Shown here: positions 18,225 to 26,675 of the stretch, in pieces
Numbering within the stretch: position 1 is the stretch's first letter
How the letters are laid out: each line of letters opens with the position of its first letter
Assembly: GCA_963602445.1 (NCBI GenBank)
Contig: CAVCIY010000023.1
Span: 1 to 47,978 of the forward strand
DNA length: 47,978 bases
Direction of reading: 5' to 3'
DNA from: Alangreenwoodia sp963602445
GTDB taxonomy: Bacteria; Bacillota; Clostridia; Peptostreptococcales; Anaerovoracaceae
Notes under the pieces: model-generated
What the model saw: the letters and a program-made list of their open reading frames with translations, nothing else
The model's database searches: none
Told to the model about the DNA's origin: nothing
Program-made: the position numbers and the translations under genes

Positions 18225-19571
18225 TTAAATAAATCTCTTCATATATTCCGAATAACAGCTGCATCTTTCACCGCTGTCAAGTATCCCTGAATCCTTGCAC
18301 TTGCTGCAGGAATAATGCATCTCAAGATAATCCGGGCTGAAATCGTTTTCCGTAAGCGTATAAAGCTTCTCTTCCACGAGATTTTCGTGCTCTTCTTCAA
18401 GTTTCTTTTTCTCAGCCTTATCGCCCCTCAGTGCGGCACGAGTCAGACTGTAATTGTTCTTTTGCAATAAATCTTCGATTTCCTTTATCCTCGGAACTTC
18501 CTTATACACCTTAGCCTTGCGCTCGCGCAGCTCGCGCTCGTTCTTTTCGCTAAGCTGTGCATACAGCTTCTTCATCTCGGCAGCTATACTGCTTCCTGTC
18601 TTGCCCGCGTGTCCGGTACTCCCGCCTGAAGCCTTTCCGCCGATACCACGGCTTTCGTTGTACCAATTAACCAGAATTTTGTTTATATAATTCATATTTG
18701 GATTCGAAATCCCGCTGGTACGCGCACACGCATCCAAAACGCGGTCAATCTCAAATCCCATCTCGTCAAACCAGGAATCCATAAGAGATTTTTCTTTCTC
18801 TGTGGCATTTCTGTTGAAGCCAAGTGCCTGCATGACGCGTCTGTACTTTGATCGCCTAATGTCTGTCTCGTCAAGGAATTGCTCCGCCTGCGCGCATGTC
18901 TTTATGCCCTTGCGCTGCCACTCGTCAAGTACCTTAGATACATAATTGAAGCTGTCTTTTCCGCACCTGTCGACGCAATATCTGTAAACATAAATCACAT
19001 ACTCAGGAGTGAGCCCCTCAGAACATATCCAGAACACAACATTTTCTGCCTCTCTGCCTTCGAGAGTTCTTTTTGTGATTTCCTCGATTTCCGAGAATGT
19101 ATCTTTAAGCACAGTATCATTCATGGAAATTGAAAAATCCGTGCCGGCCGAAATTTCGGATGAATTGCTGCCATTTGCCGCAGCCGAACCGCCGCCGTAC
19201 GCCGTCCCCTCGGACTGACCTCCTGCAGCTGTAAACGACTCCGAAACACCCTTGAGTCCGAAGATCTGTTCCTTCAAATTCAGAAATTCTACGGCATAAT
19301 CCAGCTTGTCATCGACTCTGTTGTACTTTTTCTTTATAATGCCGCAAGACTCCCAATAGCTCCACGCACGCAGCACCTCTTCCTCATTTACATTGAGATG
19401 CGCAGCTATGTCTCTGTTTGAAATACCCTCTTCACCGGCATACATAAGTGCCAAAAGATAAACCTTGACGAAGAGTCCTTCTGCATCAGGCATGTACTCA
19501 GCCAGAAAAATGTTCTCCACCTGTGTGTCACCCAGATATCCGTTTTTCAGTTTCCTTCGTTTGAAATTCAT
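18225..19571 (-). CDS. DnaD-type replication initiation protein fused to a DnaI/DnaC-like helicase-loader N-domain
   Basis: 448 residues from ATG at 19571 (GAGGG 8 bases upstream); a TTG five codons earlier overlaps that ribosome site. Residues 1-85 are a winged helix (SNRDIAAHLNVNEEEVLRAW). Two DnaD (DnaB_2) domains follow at about 155-235 and 240-312, each ending in the YINKILVNWYNES-type motif. Residues 330-448 match the N-terminal part of clostridial DnaC/DnaI loaders: KVYKEVPRIKEIEDLL, a Lys/Glu coiled coil, FSPDYLEMHY and a Cys4 zinc knuckle (Cys422, 425, 437, 439). The AAA+ ATPase that should follow is absent; the next 160 bases are repeats. DnaD remodels origin DNA, and the DnaI N-domain binds the replicative helicase. 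It lies directly after dnaB. The fusion reading is from sequence patterns, not an alignment. Confidence 0.82.
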   Translation of the reverse strand: MNFKRRKLKNGYLGDTQVENIFLAEYMPDAEGLFVKVYLLALMYAGEEGISNRDIAAHLNVNEEEVLRAWSYWESCGIIKKKYNRVDDKLDYAVEFLNLKEQIFGLKGVSESFTAAGGQSEGTAYGGGSAAANGSNSSEISAGTDFSISMNDTVLKDTFSEIEEITKRTLEGREAENVVFWICSEGLTPEYVIYVYRYCVDRCGKDSFNYVSKVLDEWQRKGIKTCAQAEQFLDETDIRRSKYRRVMQALGFNRNATEKEKSLMDSWFDEMGFEIDRVLDACARTSGISNPNMNYINKILVNWYNESRGIGGKASGGSTGHAGKTGSSIAAEMKKLYAQLSEKNERELRERKAKVYKEVPRIKEIEDLLQKNNYSLTRAALRGDKAEKKKLEEEHENLVEEKLYTLTENDFSPDYLEMHYSCSKCKDSGILDSGERCSCYSEYMKRFI

Positions 19572-19735
19572 ATCTCGTACCCTCAAAGCACCTCAATAAT
19601 AACAATCCCATGTGAACAACATGTGATAAATATGCATAATATTTGCCATATTTCCGCAGGCTTCGTGCATGATTCGGTATCTTTCACCGCGCTCTCAGCA
19701 CACTTCCGCCGTGCGGCAGCACGCAAACGCTTGCT

Positions 19736-21058
19736 TTACAGCGGACTTCTGTCTGCGAATTTTGTATATTTTCCGAGCCATGCCAGATCCAAGCTTCCCG
19801 TAGGGCCGTTACGCTGCTTTGATATGATAACCTCGCATGTGTTTGGCTTTTCGGTAGTGTCCGGATTGTAATATTCGTCTCTGTATAAAAACATTACAAC
19901 ATCGGCATCCTGCTCGATTGCCCCTGACTCTCTGAGATCCGAAAGCTGCGGCCTGTGGTCGACACGAGTCTCGACAGCTCTTGAAAGCTGCGACAAAACC
20001 AATACCGGACATTCCATCTCTCTCGCAAGCTGCTTGAGATTTCTGGAAAGTGTACTTACTTCCTGCTGTCTTCCTTCATTGTGACCTTCTATACTCATAA
20101 GCTGCAAATAATCGACTATTACAAGATCAAGCCCCGTATCAGCCTTCATTCTGCGGCATTTATTTTTCATCTCAATAATAGATATGCCCGGAGTGTCATC
20201 TATAAAAATCTTTTTCTCAACCAAAGAATCGAGTGCGACATTCAGCTCCTGCCACTCGCTGCTCGAAAGTGAGCCCGACTTCAGCTTCGCAAGCTCTATG
20301 CATGAATTTATGCTGAGGAGTCTCATACTCAGCTGCTCTGCCGACATCTCAAGAGAGAAAACAAGAACATTTGCGTCTGCCTTCATCGCTGCATTTTGGG
20401 CAATATTCAGCGCAAATGCAGTCTTTCCCATACTCGGACGAGCCGCAAGGATGATAAGATCCGACTTTTGCAGACCCGACGTGCGCGAATCAAGATCGAC
20501 AAATCCCGTAGTAAGACCCGTAACCTTGCCTTCAAGCGTCGAAAGCCTGTCGATTTCTTCCATATTTTTCCACAATGCATCCGATAGCGGTATGAAATCT
20601 TTTTTCTGGTTCATCCTCGCTATGTCAAAAATCTGCTGTTCCGCATAATCGAGAGCCTTCTCAGCATCAATCTTTTGTTGATAGCTTTTCTCGCCGATAT
20701 CCGACGCAGCCTTTATAAGTCGTCTCAAAAGCGCATCGTCTCTGATAATATTTGCATATGAAGCAGCATTTGCCGTCGACGGAACCGCTGCGGTAAGCGA
20801 CGCTACATACGCGTTGCCGCCTACCATATCAAGCTTCTTATTTTTCTTAAGCTCCTCGCATACCGTCAAAATATCGACCGGTTCGGATCTTCTGTTCAGG
20901 CTTCTTACAGCGGAATAAATCTCTCGGTGAATTTCGCTGTAAAAATCCTCAGGCGAAAGTATTTCAAGAACATCGAACAATGCGTCTTTATCCTGCATCA
21001 CAGATCCAAGCACCGATTTTTCGGCCTCACTGCTGTGCGGCGGAATCCTTTCTTCCAT
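19736..21058 (-). CDS. dnaB: Replicative DNA helicase DnaB
   Basis: 440 residues from the ATG at 21058, chosen because AGGAGG lies 7 bases upstream; a longer in-frame start at 21103 has no such site. The N-terminal collar domain (PPHSSEAEKSVLGSVM) is followed by the RecA-like motor: Walker A in ARPSMGKTAFALN, Walker B in LVIVDYLQLM, then SRNLKQLARE and the QRNGPTG arginine-finger region. This is the homohexameric helicase that unwinds DNA ahead of the fork (DnaC in B. subtilis naming). It follows rplI by 74 bp and precedes the DnaD fusion gene, so initiator and helicase are co-expressed. No intein is present. Confidence 0.97.
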   Translation of the reverse strand: MEERIPPHSSEAEKSVLGSVMQDKDALFDVLEILSPEDFYSEIHREIYSAVRSLNRRSEPVDILTVCEELKKNKKLDMVGGNAYVASLTAAVPSTANAASYANIIRDDALLRRLIKAASDIGEKSYQQKIDAEKALDYAEQQIFDIARMNQKKDFIPLSDALWKNMEEIDRLSTLEGKVTGLTTGFVDLDSRTSGLQKSDLIILAARPSMGKTAFALNIAQNAAMKADANVLVFSLEMSAEQLSMRLLSINSCIELAKLKSGSLSSSEWQELNVALDSLVEKKIFIDDTPGISIIEMKNKCRRMKADTGLDLVIVDYLQLMSIEGHNEGRQQEVSTLSRNLKQLAREMECPVLVLSQLSRAVETRVDHRPQLSDLRESGAIEQDADVVMFLYRDEYYNPDTTEKPNTCEVIISKQRNGPTGSLDLAWLGKYTKFADRSPL

Positions 21059-21132
21059 ATCCAAACCTCCTCGTAAAAATAAACTTATTCTCTGCAAAAT
21101 CAAAGTGCGCGAACCAAAGTGCGCAAATCAAA

Positions 21133-21576
21133 CTAAATTGAAACTTCCACGGTGATCTTTACGCTTACGTCCGTGAAAAGCTTGATGTCTGCAGCGTGCT
21201 TTCCTACCATCTTGATAGGCTTTGGAATGCTGATCTTTTTCTTGTCGATTTCAATATTTTTCTGTGCCTTGATAGCATCAGCGATATCTGCATTTGTAAC
21301 CGAACCGAAAAGCCTGCCGCCTTCTCCGCCCTTAGACTTGAGCTTTATAACGCCCTTTTCAAGTTCCTTCTTGATTTCTTCCGCTTCAGCCTTCTGCTCT
21401 GCTTTCTGCTGTGCCTTCTTTGCATTCTGAGCTTCAAGAGCCTTGATATTTGCAGCTGTAGCTTCCTTTGCGAGCTGCTTTGGGAAGAGCATATTTCTTG
21501 CATAACCGTCGCTTACCTTAACGACCTCGCCGGCCTTGCCCTTGCCTCTGACGTCCTGCAGCAAAATAACCTTCAT
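21133..21576 (-). CDS. rplI: 50S ribosomal protein L9
   Basis: 147 residues, standard length. The N-terminal domain is clear (MKVILLQDVRGKGKAGEVVKVSDGYARN, a landmark), as are the long Ala/Lys/Glu helix (about 50-75) and a C-terminal rRNA-binding domain with GGRLFGSVTNADIADA. An ideal ribosome site (AAGGAGG) precedes it. It sits between gdpP and dnaB, the usual Firmicutes order. Confidence 0.97.
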   Translation of the reverse strand: MKVILLQDVRGKGKAGEVVKVSDGYARNMLFPKQLAKEATAANIKALEAQNAKKAQQKAEQKAEAEEIKKELEKGVIKLKSKGGEGGRLFGSVTNADIADAIKAQKNIEIDKKKISIPKPIKMVGKHAADIKLFTDVSVKITVEVSI

Positions 21577-21636
21577 AATCTTTTTCCTCCTTCTCTATCT
21601 GTCGGCATTGCGCCGTTTCGTACACGCACTTGTGCT

Positions 21637-23769
21637 TCAGGCGCTTGCCTCCGATTTTGCGGCATTTTTATTCTTTGCCGATTCGCCGTTCTTCGCCGAT
21701 TCCTTGTCCTTCTCCTTCTGAGAATCCTTCTTCTTTTCGGATTGTTGATTTGCCTTTTCGCGTAGCTTCGCTTCCTCGACCGCATCGTGAACGGCTGCCT
21801 TTGTCTCAGCCACAGCCATATTCAGAGGGCCTTTGAGCTGAGCCGCCGCCATAGTAAAATGACCGCCTCCGCCAAGCTTCTCCATGATCAGCTGGACATT
21901 AATCTCACCCAGAGAGCGCGCACTCGCGCGTATTTTGTCTTTTGATTCGACACCAAGTACGACGCTCGCCTTGACGCCTTTCACATTCAGCAGCGAATCA
22001 GCTGCCCTCGAAATGAGAACCGGCAGATCCTCCGCCTTCTCTTTGCATATCGAAAATGCGATGTCTCCCGGAAGCATCTCGGCTTCCGACATAATCTTCG
22101 CTTCAAGCCTGTACTGTTCGAGGTTCACTTGGAAGAATTGTTTTACTTTCGATGTGTCCGCGCCCTGTCTTCTCAGCCACGACGCCGCATCAAACGTGCG
22201 CACGCCTGTCTTGAGAGTGAAATTCTTCGTGTCTACGGTAATGCCCGCCAGAAGGGCCTCTGCCTCAAGCTTTTGCAGGCTCTTCTTTTCCGTGACCGCA
22301 TATTGGATCATCTCGGTCACAAGCTCAGATGCCGAAGACGCATATGGCTCTATATGAATAAGCGTAGGATTTTTCACAATATCAGCACTTCTGATATGAT
22401 GATCTATCACGACCACATGGCCCGCCTTCTCGACAACCTCCGGACAAGATGTCATCTTCGGCTTGTGTGTGTCTACAATAACAAGCAAATCCTTCTCGCC
22501 TACAAATGATGCGATAGCTTCTTCCGGATTTATCAGATGATATTGTTCGCTTTCCTTTGCCAGTTTATATGGTGTCTTAATGGAACCTGTCTTGTCAATA
22601 ATAATCCTGGCACGCTTTCCTCGGCTTCTCACAATCGCCGCTACTCCAAGCGATGCGCCGAACGAATCCATGTCAGGACTCGCATGCCCCATTATAAATA
22701 TCCTTTCCGCCTGATCTATGAGCGGTCTCATGGCAAGCGCAACAGTTCTCGATCTGCCCTTATTTCTCTTTTCCTGAGTCTGAACAGTTCCGCCGTAATA
22801 TCTGTAGCTCGAGCCCGACTTTACTACAACCTGGTCTCCGCCTCTCCCCAAAGTAACCTCAAGGGCATCGGCAGCAAACTCATCAGTCTGAGCTAAATTC
22901 TTTCCGCCGGCTCCGACGCCTATACTGAGCGACGCAGGGATGTCTCTTCCTGTTTCTATGGCGCGTATTTCATCGAGAATGTGGAATTTGTTTGCCTCGA
23001 TATTACTCAGAGCTTTTGCGTCAAACATGAGAAGGTACTTTCCCTTTCCCATGCGAACCAACGCTCCGTTGCATTTGACGGCCCATTGGCGCAATTTTTT
23101 CTCAATCTCCGTGCCTACCTCGACCTTGTTTTCGTCTATACTGATCGCCGAAATGTCATCATAATTGTCCACGCTTATATAAGCCAAGCAGATTCTTTCA
23201 TCCTTATACTTTTCCTTCAGGTTGGACAGCGGCGTAGTCTCCAGCCAGTGGTACATCCTTCCGCCGATATTGTCCTCTGTATGAGCATCAGATATGAAAA
23301 CCTTGAAGGTGCGCTGCTTAGACTGAACATTCATGATAATAGTCTTTTCTGCCAGCTGCTCCGGCGTAAGCTCGTGCATCTTTACGCCGGTAAGCTCATA
23401 TATATTTTCCTTCAAAGAGTGTTTTCCTTCGAGAAGCTCCTGGAACTTGAAATTGCTCCAGAGAATCTTTCCCCCATTGTCAATGATGCACAACGGAAGC
23501 GGATTGTGGATAACAGCATGCGAGATGGTCTCATCCATTCCGTTTGTGATCGAATCCAAATATCGGTCAAATACCTTAGATCCTCTCTTGATCATGATCA
23601 AATCGTATATAACAGCCGCGACGACCAAAACTGCGGCGACTGCCCCAAGTCCGACTTCCCCTCTTTGATAATCAAGATATGTCAAAATTGCCGTCAAGAC
23701 GACCATAACAATTATGTCCGGCTTTGAAAGTTTTGTTCTAACCAATTTCCCTTTATCGTTCCTGCTCAT
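21637..23769 (-). CDS. gdpP: Cyclic-di-AMP phosphodiesterase GdpP
   Basis: 710 residues. Two transmembrane helices (about 17-60), a PAS-like domain (80-160), a degenerate GGDEF domain (170-320), DHH (about 350-500, with HASPDMDSFG: His362, Asp366, Asp368; then DTH and IDHH at 456-458) and DHHA1 with GGGGHFTMAAA. GdpP hydrolyses c-di-AMP to pApA and so affects osmolyte balance, cell-wall stress and beta-lactam tolerance. The C-terminus carries an extra Lys/Glu/Ser/Ala tail (about 665-710, KNGESAKNKNAAKS), a low-complexity addition typical of this window. It is the first gene of the unit behind the promoter at 23923-23951. Confidence 0.95.
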   Translation of the reverse strand: MSRNDKGKLVRTKLSKPDIIVMVVLTAILTYLDYQRGEVGLGAVAAVLVVAAVIYDLIMIKRGSKVFDRYLDSITNGMDETISHAVIHNPLPLCIIDNGGKILWSNFKFQELLEGKHSLKENIYELTGVKMHELTPEQLAEKTIIMNVQSKQRTFKVFISDAHTEDNIGGRMYHWLETTPLSNLKEKYKDERICLAYISVDNYDDISAISIDENKVEVGTEIEKKLRQWAVKCNGALVRMGKGKYLLMFDAKALSNIEANKFHILDEIRAIETGRDIPASLSIGVGAGGKNLAQTDEFAADALEVTLGRGGDQVVVKSGSSYRYYGGTVQTQEKRNKGRSRTVALAMRPLIDQAERIFIMGHASPDMDSFGASLGVAAIVRSRGKRARIIIDKTGSIKTPYKLAKESEQYHLINPEEAIASFVGEKDLLVIVDTHKPKMTSCPEVVEKAGHVVVIDHHIRSADIVKNPTLIHIEPYASSASELVTEMIQYAVTEKKSLQKLEAEALLAGITVDTKNFTLKTGVRTFDAASWLRRQGADTSKVKQFFQVNLEQYRLEAKIMSEAEMLPGDIAFSICKEKAEDLPVLISRAADSLLNVKGVKASVVLGVESKDKIRASARSLGEINVQLIMEKLGGGGHFTMAAAQLKGPLNMAVAETKAAVHDAVEEAKLREKANQQSEKKKDSQKEKDKESAKNGESAKNKNAAKSEASA

Positions 23770-23922
23770 TCTAATGCCTCTCTGAGATATATTCTGCCCG
23801 GGTAAGAATATGGTGCGGCGACTTTCGGCGATTCAAACCTGCAGCAATATCACAAAAATATAAGAAATTATCCGTATCATATGTAGAAATATGTACGAGA
23901 AATTGCCTGCATATTAAATTTA

Positions 23923-23951
23923 ATTATATCATAAAACCATTCTCATATCAA
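23923..23951 (-). promoter_or_regulatory. Extended -10 promoter for gdpP-rplI-dnaB-dnaD-M23
   Basis: Minus strand: TTGATA, 17 bases, TATAAT, with TGA before the -10. It lies about 150 bases upstream of gdpP and downstream of the rpsR terminator, so gdpP starts a separate transcript. Confidence 0.78.
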
Positions 23952-23962
23952 TATTTGGCACG

Positions 23963-24040
23963 CCCTAAAAGCGTTGCGCCGCAGCGCTTTCGGGGTGTAA
24001 TAAAAATGACATACTGCCTTTGGCGCGACCCGTCGACGGG
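23963..24040. other. Hairpin and palindrome between the rpsR terminator and the gdpP promoter
   Basis: A GC-rich hairpin spans 23963-23995 (11-pair outer stem with one mismatch). A perfect 12-bp palindrome, cccgtcgacggg, lies at 24029-24040. Neither has a U-run, so they are not obvious terminators. The first ends 12 bases from the gdpP -35 and could be an operator. The role is unknown. Confidence 0.4.
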
Positions 24041-24059
24041 CTGTTCCGGTTCTGCCAAC

Positions 24060-24117
24060 AAAAATCCCGCGGGCGCTTTGCCTTGCGTAAAGCATGGCAC
24101 ATGCGCAGCCCGCGGGA
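24060..24117 (-). terminator. Rho-independent terminator after rpsR
   Basis: A perfect 10-bp GC-rich stem (24065-24074 with 24108-24117) and a long loop, followed by TTTTT on the minus strand. It closes the rpsF-ssb-rpsR unit about 80 bases after the rpsR stop. Confidence 0.8.
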
Positions 24118-24193
24118 CCTCCGATATACATTTTCATCCCTATGTCATCCGGTATGACTACTAGGTCTCGGATATAGGGAACAGGAACTGTGA

Positions 24194-24436
24194 TTAGTCC
24201 TGTGTGTAAGGCATAAGAGCTACAATTCTTGCTCTCTTAATAGCTCTTGTAACTTCTCTCTGGTGCATAGCACAAGTGCCTGTCATTCTCTTAGGGAGAA
24301 TCTTACCTCTTTCAGTTACAAACTTCTTGAGTGTGTCAACATCTTTATAATCAATGCTTGCAGCACCGTTCTGCTTCTTCTGTGTGCAGAACAGACAAAC
24401 CTTGCGTCTTCTCATGCCGCCTCTTCTCTTTTCCAT
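24194..24436 (-). CDS. rpsR: 30S ribosomal protein S18
   Basis: 80 residues, standard length. The N-terminal KVCLFC motif and the downstream TCAMHQR segment give the Cys/His set of the zinc-binding (C+) form of S18. It ends with IKRARIVALMPYT, which is highly conserved. S18 pairs with S6 on the platform of the small subunit, and the pair also binds the rpsF leader. It lies 18 bp after ssb. Confidence 0.97.
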   Translation of the reverse strand: MEKRRGGMRRRKVCLFCTQKKQNGAASIDYKDVDTLKKFVTERGKILPKRMTGTCAMHQREVTRAIKRARIVALMPYTQD

Positions 24437-24454
24437 TGAGTGCGTCTCCTTTCT

Positions 24455-24979
24455 CTAGAATGGAAGCTCGTCTTCACTTAGGGCTTCAAAACCGTCAGGC
24501 GTATCGAACAGATTTGCCGATGTGTCTCCTGCAGAGGAATCATCGCCGTATGTCTGCTGACCGTATGTCTGCTGACCGCCGCCGCCTTGTGCCGGGGAAT
24601 TGTTATATCCGCCGCCGTAGCTTCCGCCACCGTAACCGCCTTGCTGTGGAGCGTCGCCTCTGCTTCCGATGAAATCAAATCTGTTTACAATAACATCTGT
24701 AGTATATACTGTCTCGCCTCTCTGATTCTGGTAAGAGCCTGTATTCAGTCTTCCTTCTACCGCAACCTGACGACCCTTTGTGAGATATCTCGAAAAAGTC
24801 TCAGCCTGCTTGCCGAAGATAGTGAGTCTGATAAAGTCGGCTCCTGCCTCACCTCTTGTCTGGCCCTGTCTCGGCTGTCTGTCAACAGCGATAGTAGCAG
24901 AGCATACAGGCAGCTGGGCATTCGTATATCTGAGTTCCGGATCACGCGCTAATCTTCCTACCAATACGACTACGTTCAT
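24455..24979 (-). CDS. ssb: Single-stranded DNA-binding protein
   Basis: 174 residues. The OB-fold covers about 1-105 (MNVVVLVGRLARDPELRYT, GKQAE, KGRQVAVEGRLNTGSY). A Gly/Tyr/Gln-rich disordered linker (about 112-150, GGYGGGSYGGGYNN) follows. The C-terminal tip EDELPF is the docking peptide for replication and repair partners. It lies between rpsF and rpsR, the standard position. Confidence 0.97.
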   Translation of the reverse strand: MNVVVLVGRLARDPELRYTNAQLPVCSATIAVDRQPRQGQTRGEAGADFIRLTIFGKQAETFSRYLTKGRQVAVEGRLNTGSYQNQRGETVYTTDVIVNRFDFIGSRGDAPQQGGYGGGSYGGGYNNSPAQGGGGQQTYGQQTYGDDSSAGDTSANLFDTPDGFEALSEDELPF

Positions 24980-24995
24980 ACTCTTCTCCTTCGGA

Positions 24996-25286
24996 CTACT
25001 TTTCGTCCTTGTTGATAATGATGTGTCTGATACAAGCGTCAGAAATCTTTAATCTTCTGTCAAGCTCGTATGGGAGTTCAGGGCTAGCCTTGAATTCTAC
25101 AACTGCATAGTATCCTTCACTCTTCTTCTGAATCGGATACGCAAGCTTTCTGTTTCCCCAGATGTCTTCCTTAGTGATTTCGCCGCCGGCTGTAGTTATA
25201 ACACCCTTAAAAGTCTCGAGTGCTGCAGCCTTTGCTTCTTCTTCTAAAGCTGAATCCAGGATGAGCATTACTTCGTAATTAATCAT
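24996..25286 (-). CDS. rpsF: 30S ribosomal protein S6
   Basis: 96 residues, standard length: YEVMLILDSALEEE at the start, GKRKLAYPI-type segment (here GNRKLAYPIQKKSEGYYAV, within 20), and RRLKISDACIRHIII at the end. The ribosome site is AGGAGGTG. It is the first gene of the unit and is preceded by a structured leader matching the known S6:S18 autoregulatory element. Confidence 0.97.
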   Translation of the reverse strand: MINYEVMLILDSALEEEAKAAALETFKGVITTAGGEITKEDIWGNRKLAYPIQKKSEGYYAVVEFKASPELPYELDRRLKISDACIRHIIINKDEK

Positions 25287-25290
25287 CTTG

Positions 25291-25355
25291 TCACCTCCTT
25301 GTGGACTTCCGGCCTCTTTTTTGAGGCAAGGAACTATTGCAACCGCAATAGCCTT
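25291..25355 (-). promoter_or_regulatory. rpsF leader: S6:S18-type autoregulatory RNA
   Basis: Between the promoter and the rpsF start the minus-strand RNA forms two hairpins. The first is ctattgc-ggtt-gcaatag, extended by aagg/cctt. The second is gcctc-aaaaaa-gaggc, followed at once by cgg, aagtccac and the ribosome site. The gaggccggaagtccacaagg segment corresponds to the CCG-bulge element known to bind the S6:S18 complex in bacteria. The expected effect is translational feedback on the unit. Confidence 0.75.
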
Positions 25356-25358
25356 ATG

Positions 25359-25387
25359 ATTATATCAAACCGCACAATCGATTACAA
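25359..25387 (-). promoter_or_regulatory. Extended -10 promoter for rpsF-ssb-rpsR
   Basis: Minus strand: TTGTAA, 17 bases, TATAAT, with TGA before the -10. It lies about 75 bases upstream of rpsF. Confidence 0.72.
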
Positions 25388-25559
25388 CACCTTCCTTCAT
25401 TTTTTTCTGAGAATTTCAAATAATTATGAAGTTGCTTTCTCCTATATTCCGGCTATATTCCGGCGATTGTTGCGAAAAACAAATGTATTTTGGCGATTTC
25501 ACCCAAAATATGCGCAAGGCATATACTTTTTTAGCAATGAGATTAGTGGTGAGTTTAGC

Positions 25560-25613
25560 GATGACGTTGGCGACAAGGTTGGCGATGACGTTGGCGACAA
25601 GGTTGGCGATGAG
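25560..25613. repeat. 12/24-bp tandem repeat between divergent units
   Basis: gatgacgttggc and gacaaggttggc alternate, giving a 24-bp unit at least twice plus a partial copy. The preceding bases (gattagtggtgagtttagc) look like older, decayed units. It lies between the rpsF promoter and the promoter of the plus-strand regulator. Any reading frame through it is very short. Confidence 0.75.
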
Positions 25614-25692
25614 GGATTTCATGCGGAACAAATGCTTTCACAATTAAGATTTACACTTGTAACATAATTTTCTCACATCTTATACATAAAAG

Positions 25693-25701
25693 TGATATAG
25701 T
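25693..25701 (+). promoter_or_regulatory. Possible extended -10 element for the plus-strand two-component genes
   Basis: TGATATAGT at 25693-25701 fits an extended -10, with the dyad-like gtatacat just after it. No good -35 is seen 17-18 bases upstream. The leader to the response regulator would be about 290 nt and would contain the 21-bp repeats. Confidence 0.35.
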
Positions 25702-25828
25702 ATACATGTAGGAAACTAACATTTTGCTTATATCTTTAGGTATGTGAATATATGCAAAAAAGAAAGTCAAAACCTCCGGCTCACCGTTTACCGGTTATTT
25801 CGGAGCGTCCATGAAATAATTCGTGATT

Positions 25829-25933
25829 GCCGCAGGACGTTTCGGAACGGTCACAGAACGTTTCAGGTTGGTCGCAGGACGTTTCAGGTTGGCCGCAGAA
25901 CGTTTCAGGTTGGTCGCAGGACGTCTGCAGAAG
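25829..25933 (+). repeat. Five 21-bp direct repeats in the leader of the response regulator gene
   Basis: Units start at 25829, 25850, 25871, 25892 and 25913. The consensus is g(t/c)cgcaggacgtttcaggt plus two bases. The 21-bp spacing equals two helical turns, so like faces repeat on one side of the DNA. The array lies 70-170 bases upstream of the ATG at 26001. An open frame with GTG start (25744-25947) runs through it but has no ribosome site. Confidence 0.85.
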
Positions 25934-26000
25934 CGGAGGATTTCTAACAATTAGTTATATGTAAAGGTATTACTGTAAATATTATTTTAGGAGGGTTTTA

Positions 26001-26675
26001 ATGGCTAAACTTTTAATAGTTGACGATGAAGCCAGCATCCGCGAAGTTGTACGCGAATATGCTGAATTTAATGAACACGAAGTCAAAGAAGCTGCCGACG
26101 GTATGGAAGCTGTTAACATGTGCAAGAATGAAGATTTCGATCTGATTATCATGGACATTATGATCCCTAAGCTCGACGGCTTTTCGGCATGCAAAGAAAT
26201 AAAGAAGCACAAAAATATACCCGTTATTATGATGTCGGCGAGAAGCGAAGAGTATGACAAGCTTTTCGGTTTTGAGCTCGGAATCGATGATTATGTCACA
26301 AAGCCTTTCAGTCCAAAGGAGCTCATGGCCAGAGTAAATGCCGTTCTCAACAGAGCGAAGGCCGCAAATTCCGATAACACTCCTGACGTTCACAAGTTTG
26401 ACGGTCTTGTTATCGACACTATCGGTCGAAGTGTCTCGATTGACGATAAGAAGATCGATCTTACTCCGAAGGAATACGACCTTCTCTTCTATCTTGTAAA
26501 GAACAAGAATATTGCACTGTCAAGGGATAAACTCCTTCAGGATGTCTGGGGTTATGATTTCTTCGGTGACGACAGAACCATCGACACTCATATAAAGAAT
26601 CTCAGGAACAATCTTGGTCCTTACAGAAATATGATAGTTACACTCAGAGGGGTCGGATATAAATTTGAAGCATAA
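26001..26675 (+). CDS. OmpR-family response regulator
   Basis: 224 residues; TAGGAGGG lies 7 bases upstream of the ATG. The receiver has IVDDEA, phospho-acceptor Asp52 in LIIMDIMIPKLDG, SARSEE and VTKPFSPKEL. The winged helix follows (LTPKEYDLLFYLV, TIDTHIKNLRNNL, LRGVGYKFEA). It overlaps the kinase gene by 11 bases, so the two are translationally coupled. The target is unknown; it is not the WalR of this genome, since that sits at 15.1 kb. Confidence 0.93.
   Translation: MAKLLIVDDEASIREVVREYAEFNEHEVKEAADGMEAVNMCKNEDFDLIIMDIMIPKLDGFSACKEIKKHKNIPVIMMSARSEEYDKLFGFELGIDDYVTKPFSPKELMARVNAVLNRAKAANSDNTPDVHKFDGLVIDTIGRSVSIDDKKIDLTPKEYDLLFYLVKNKNIALSRDKLLQDVWGYDFFGDDRTIDTHIKNLRNNLGPYRNMIVTLRGVGYKFEA

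Noticed and set aside
25744..25947. Small plus-strand ORF of repeated GRRTFQV units
   Set aside because: No ribosome site and a non-ATG start; it simply reads the 21-bp repeat in the leader of the response regulator.
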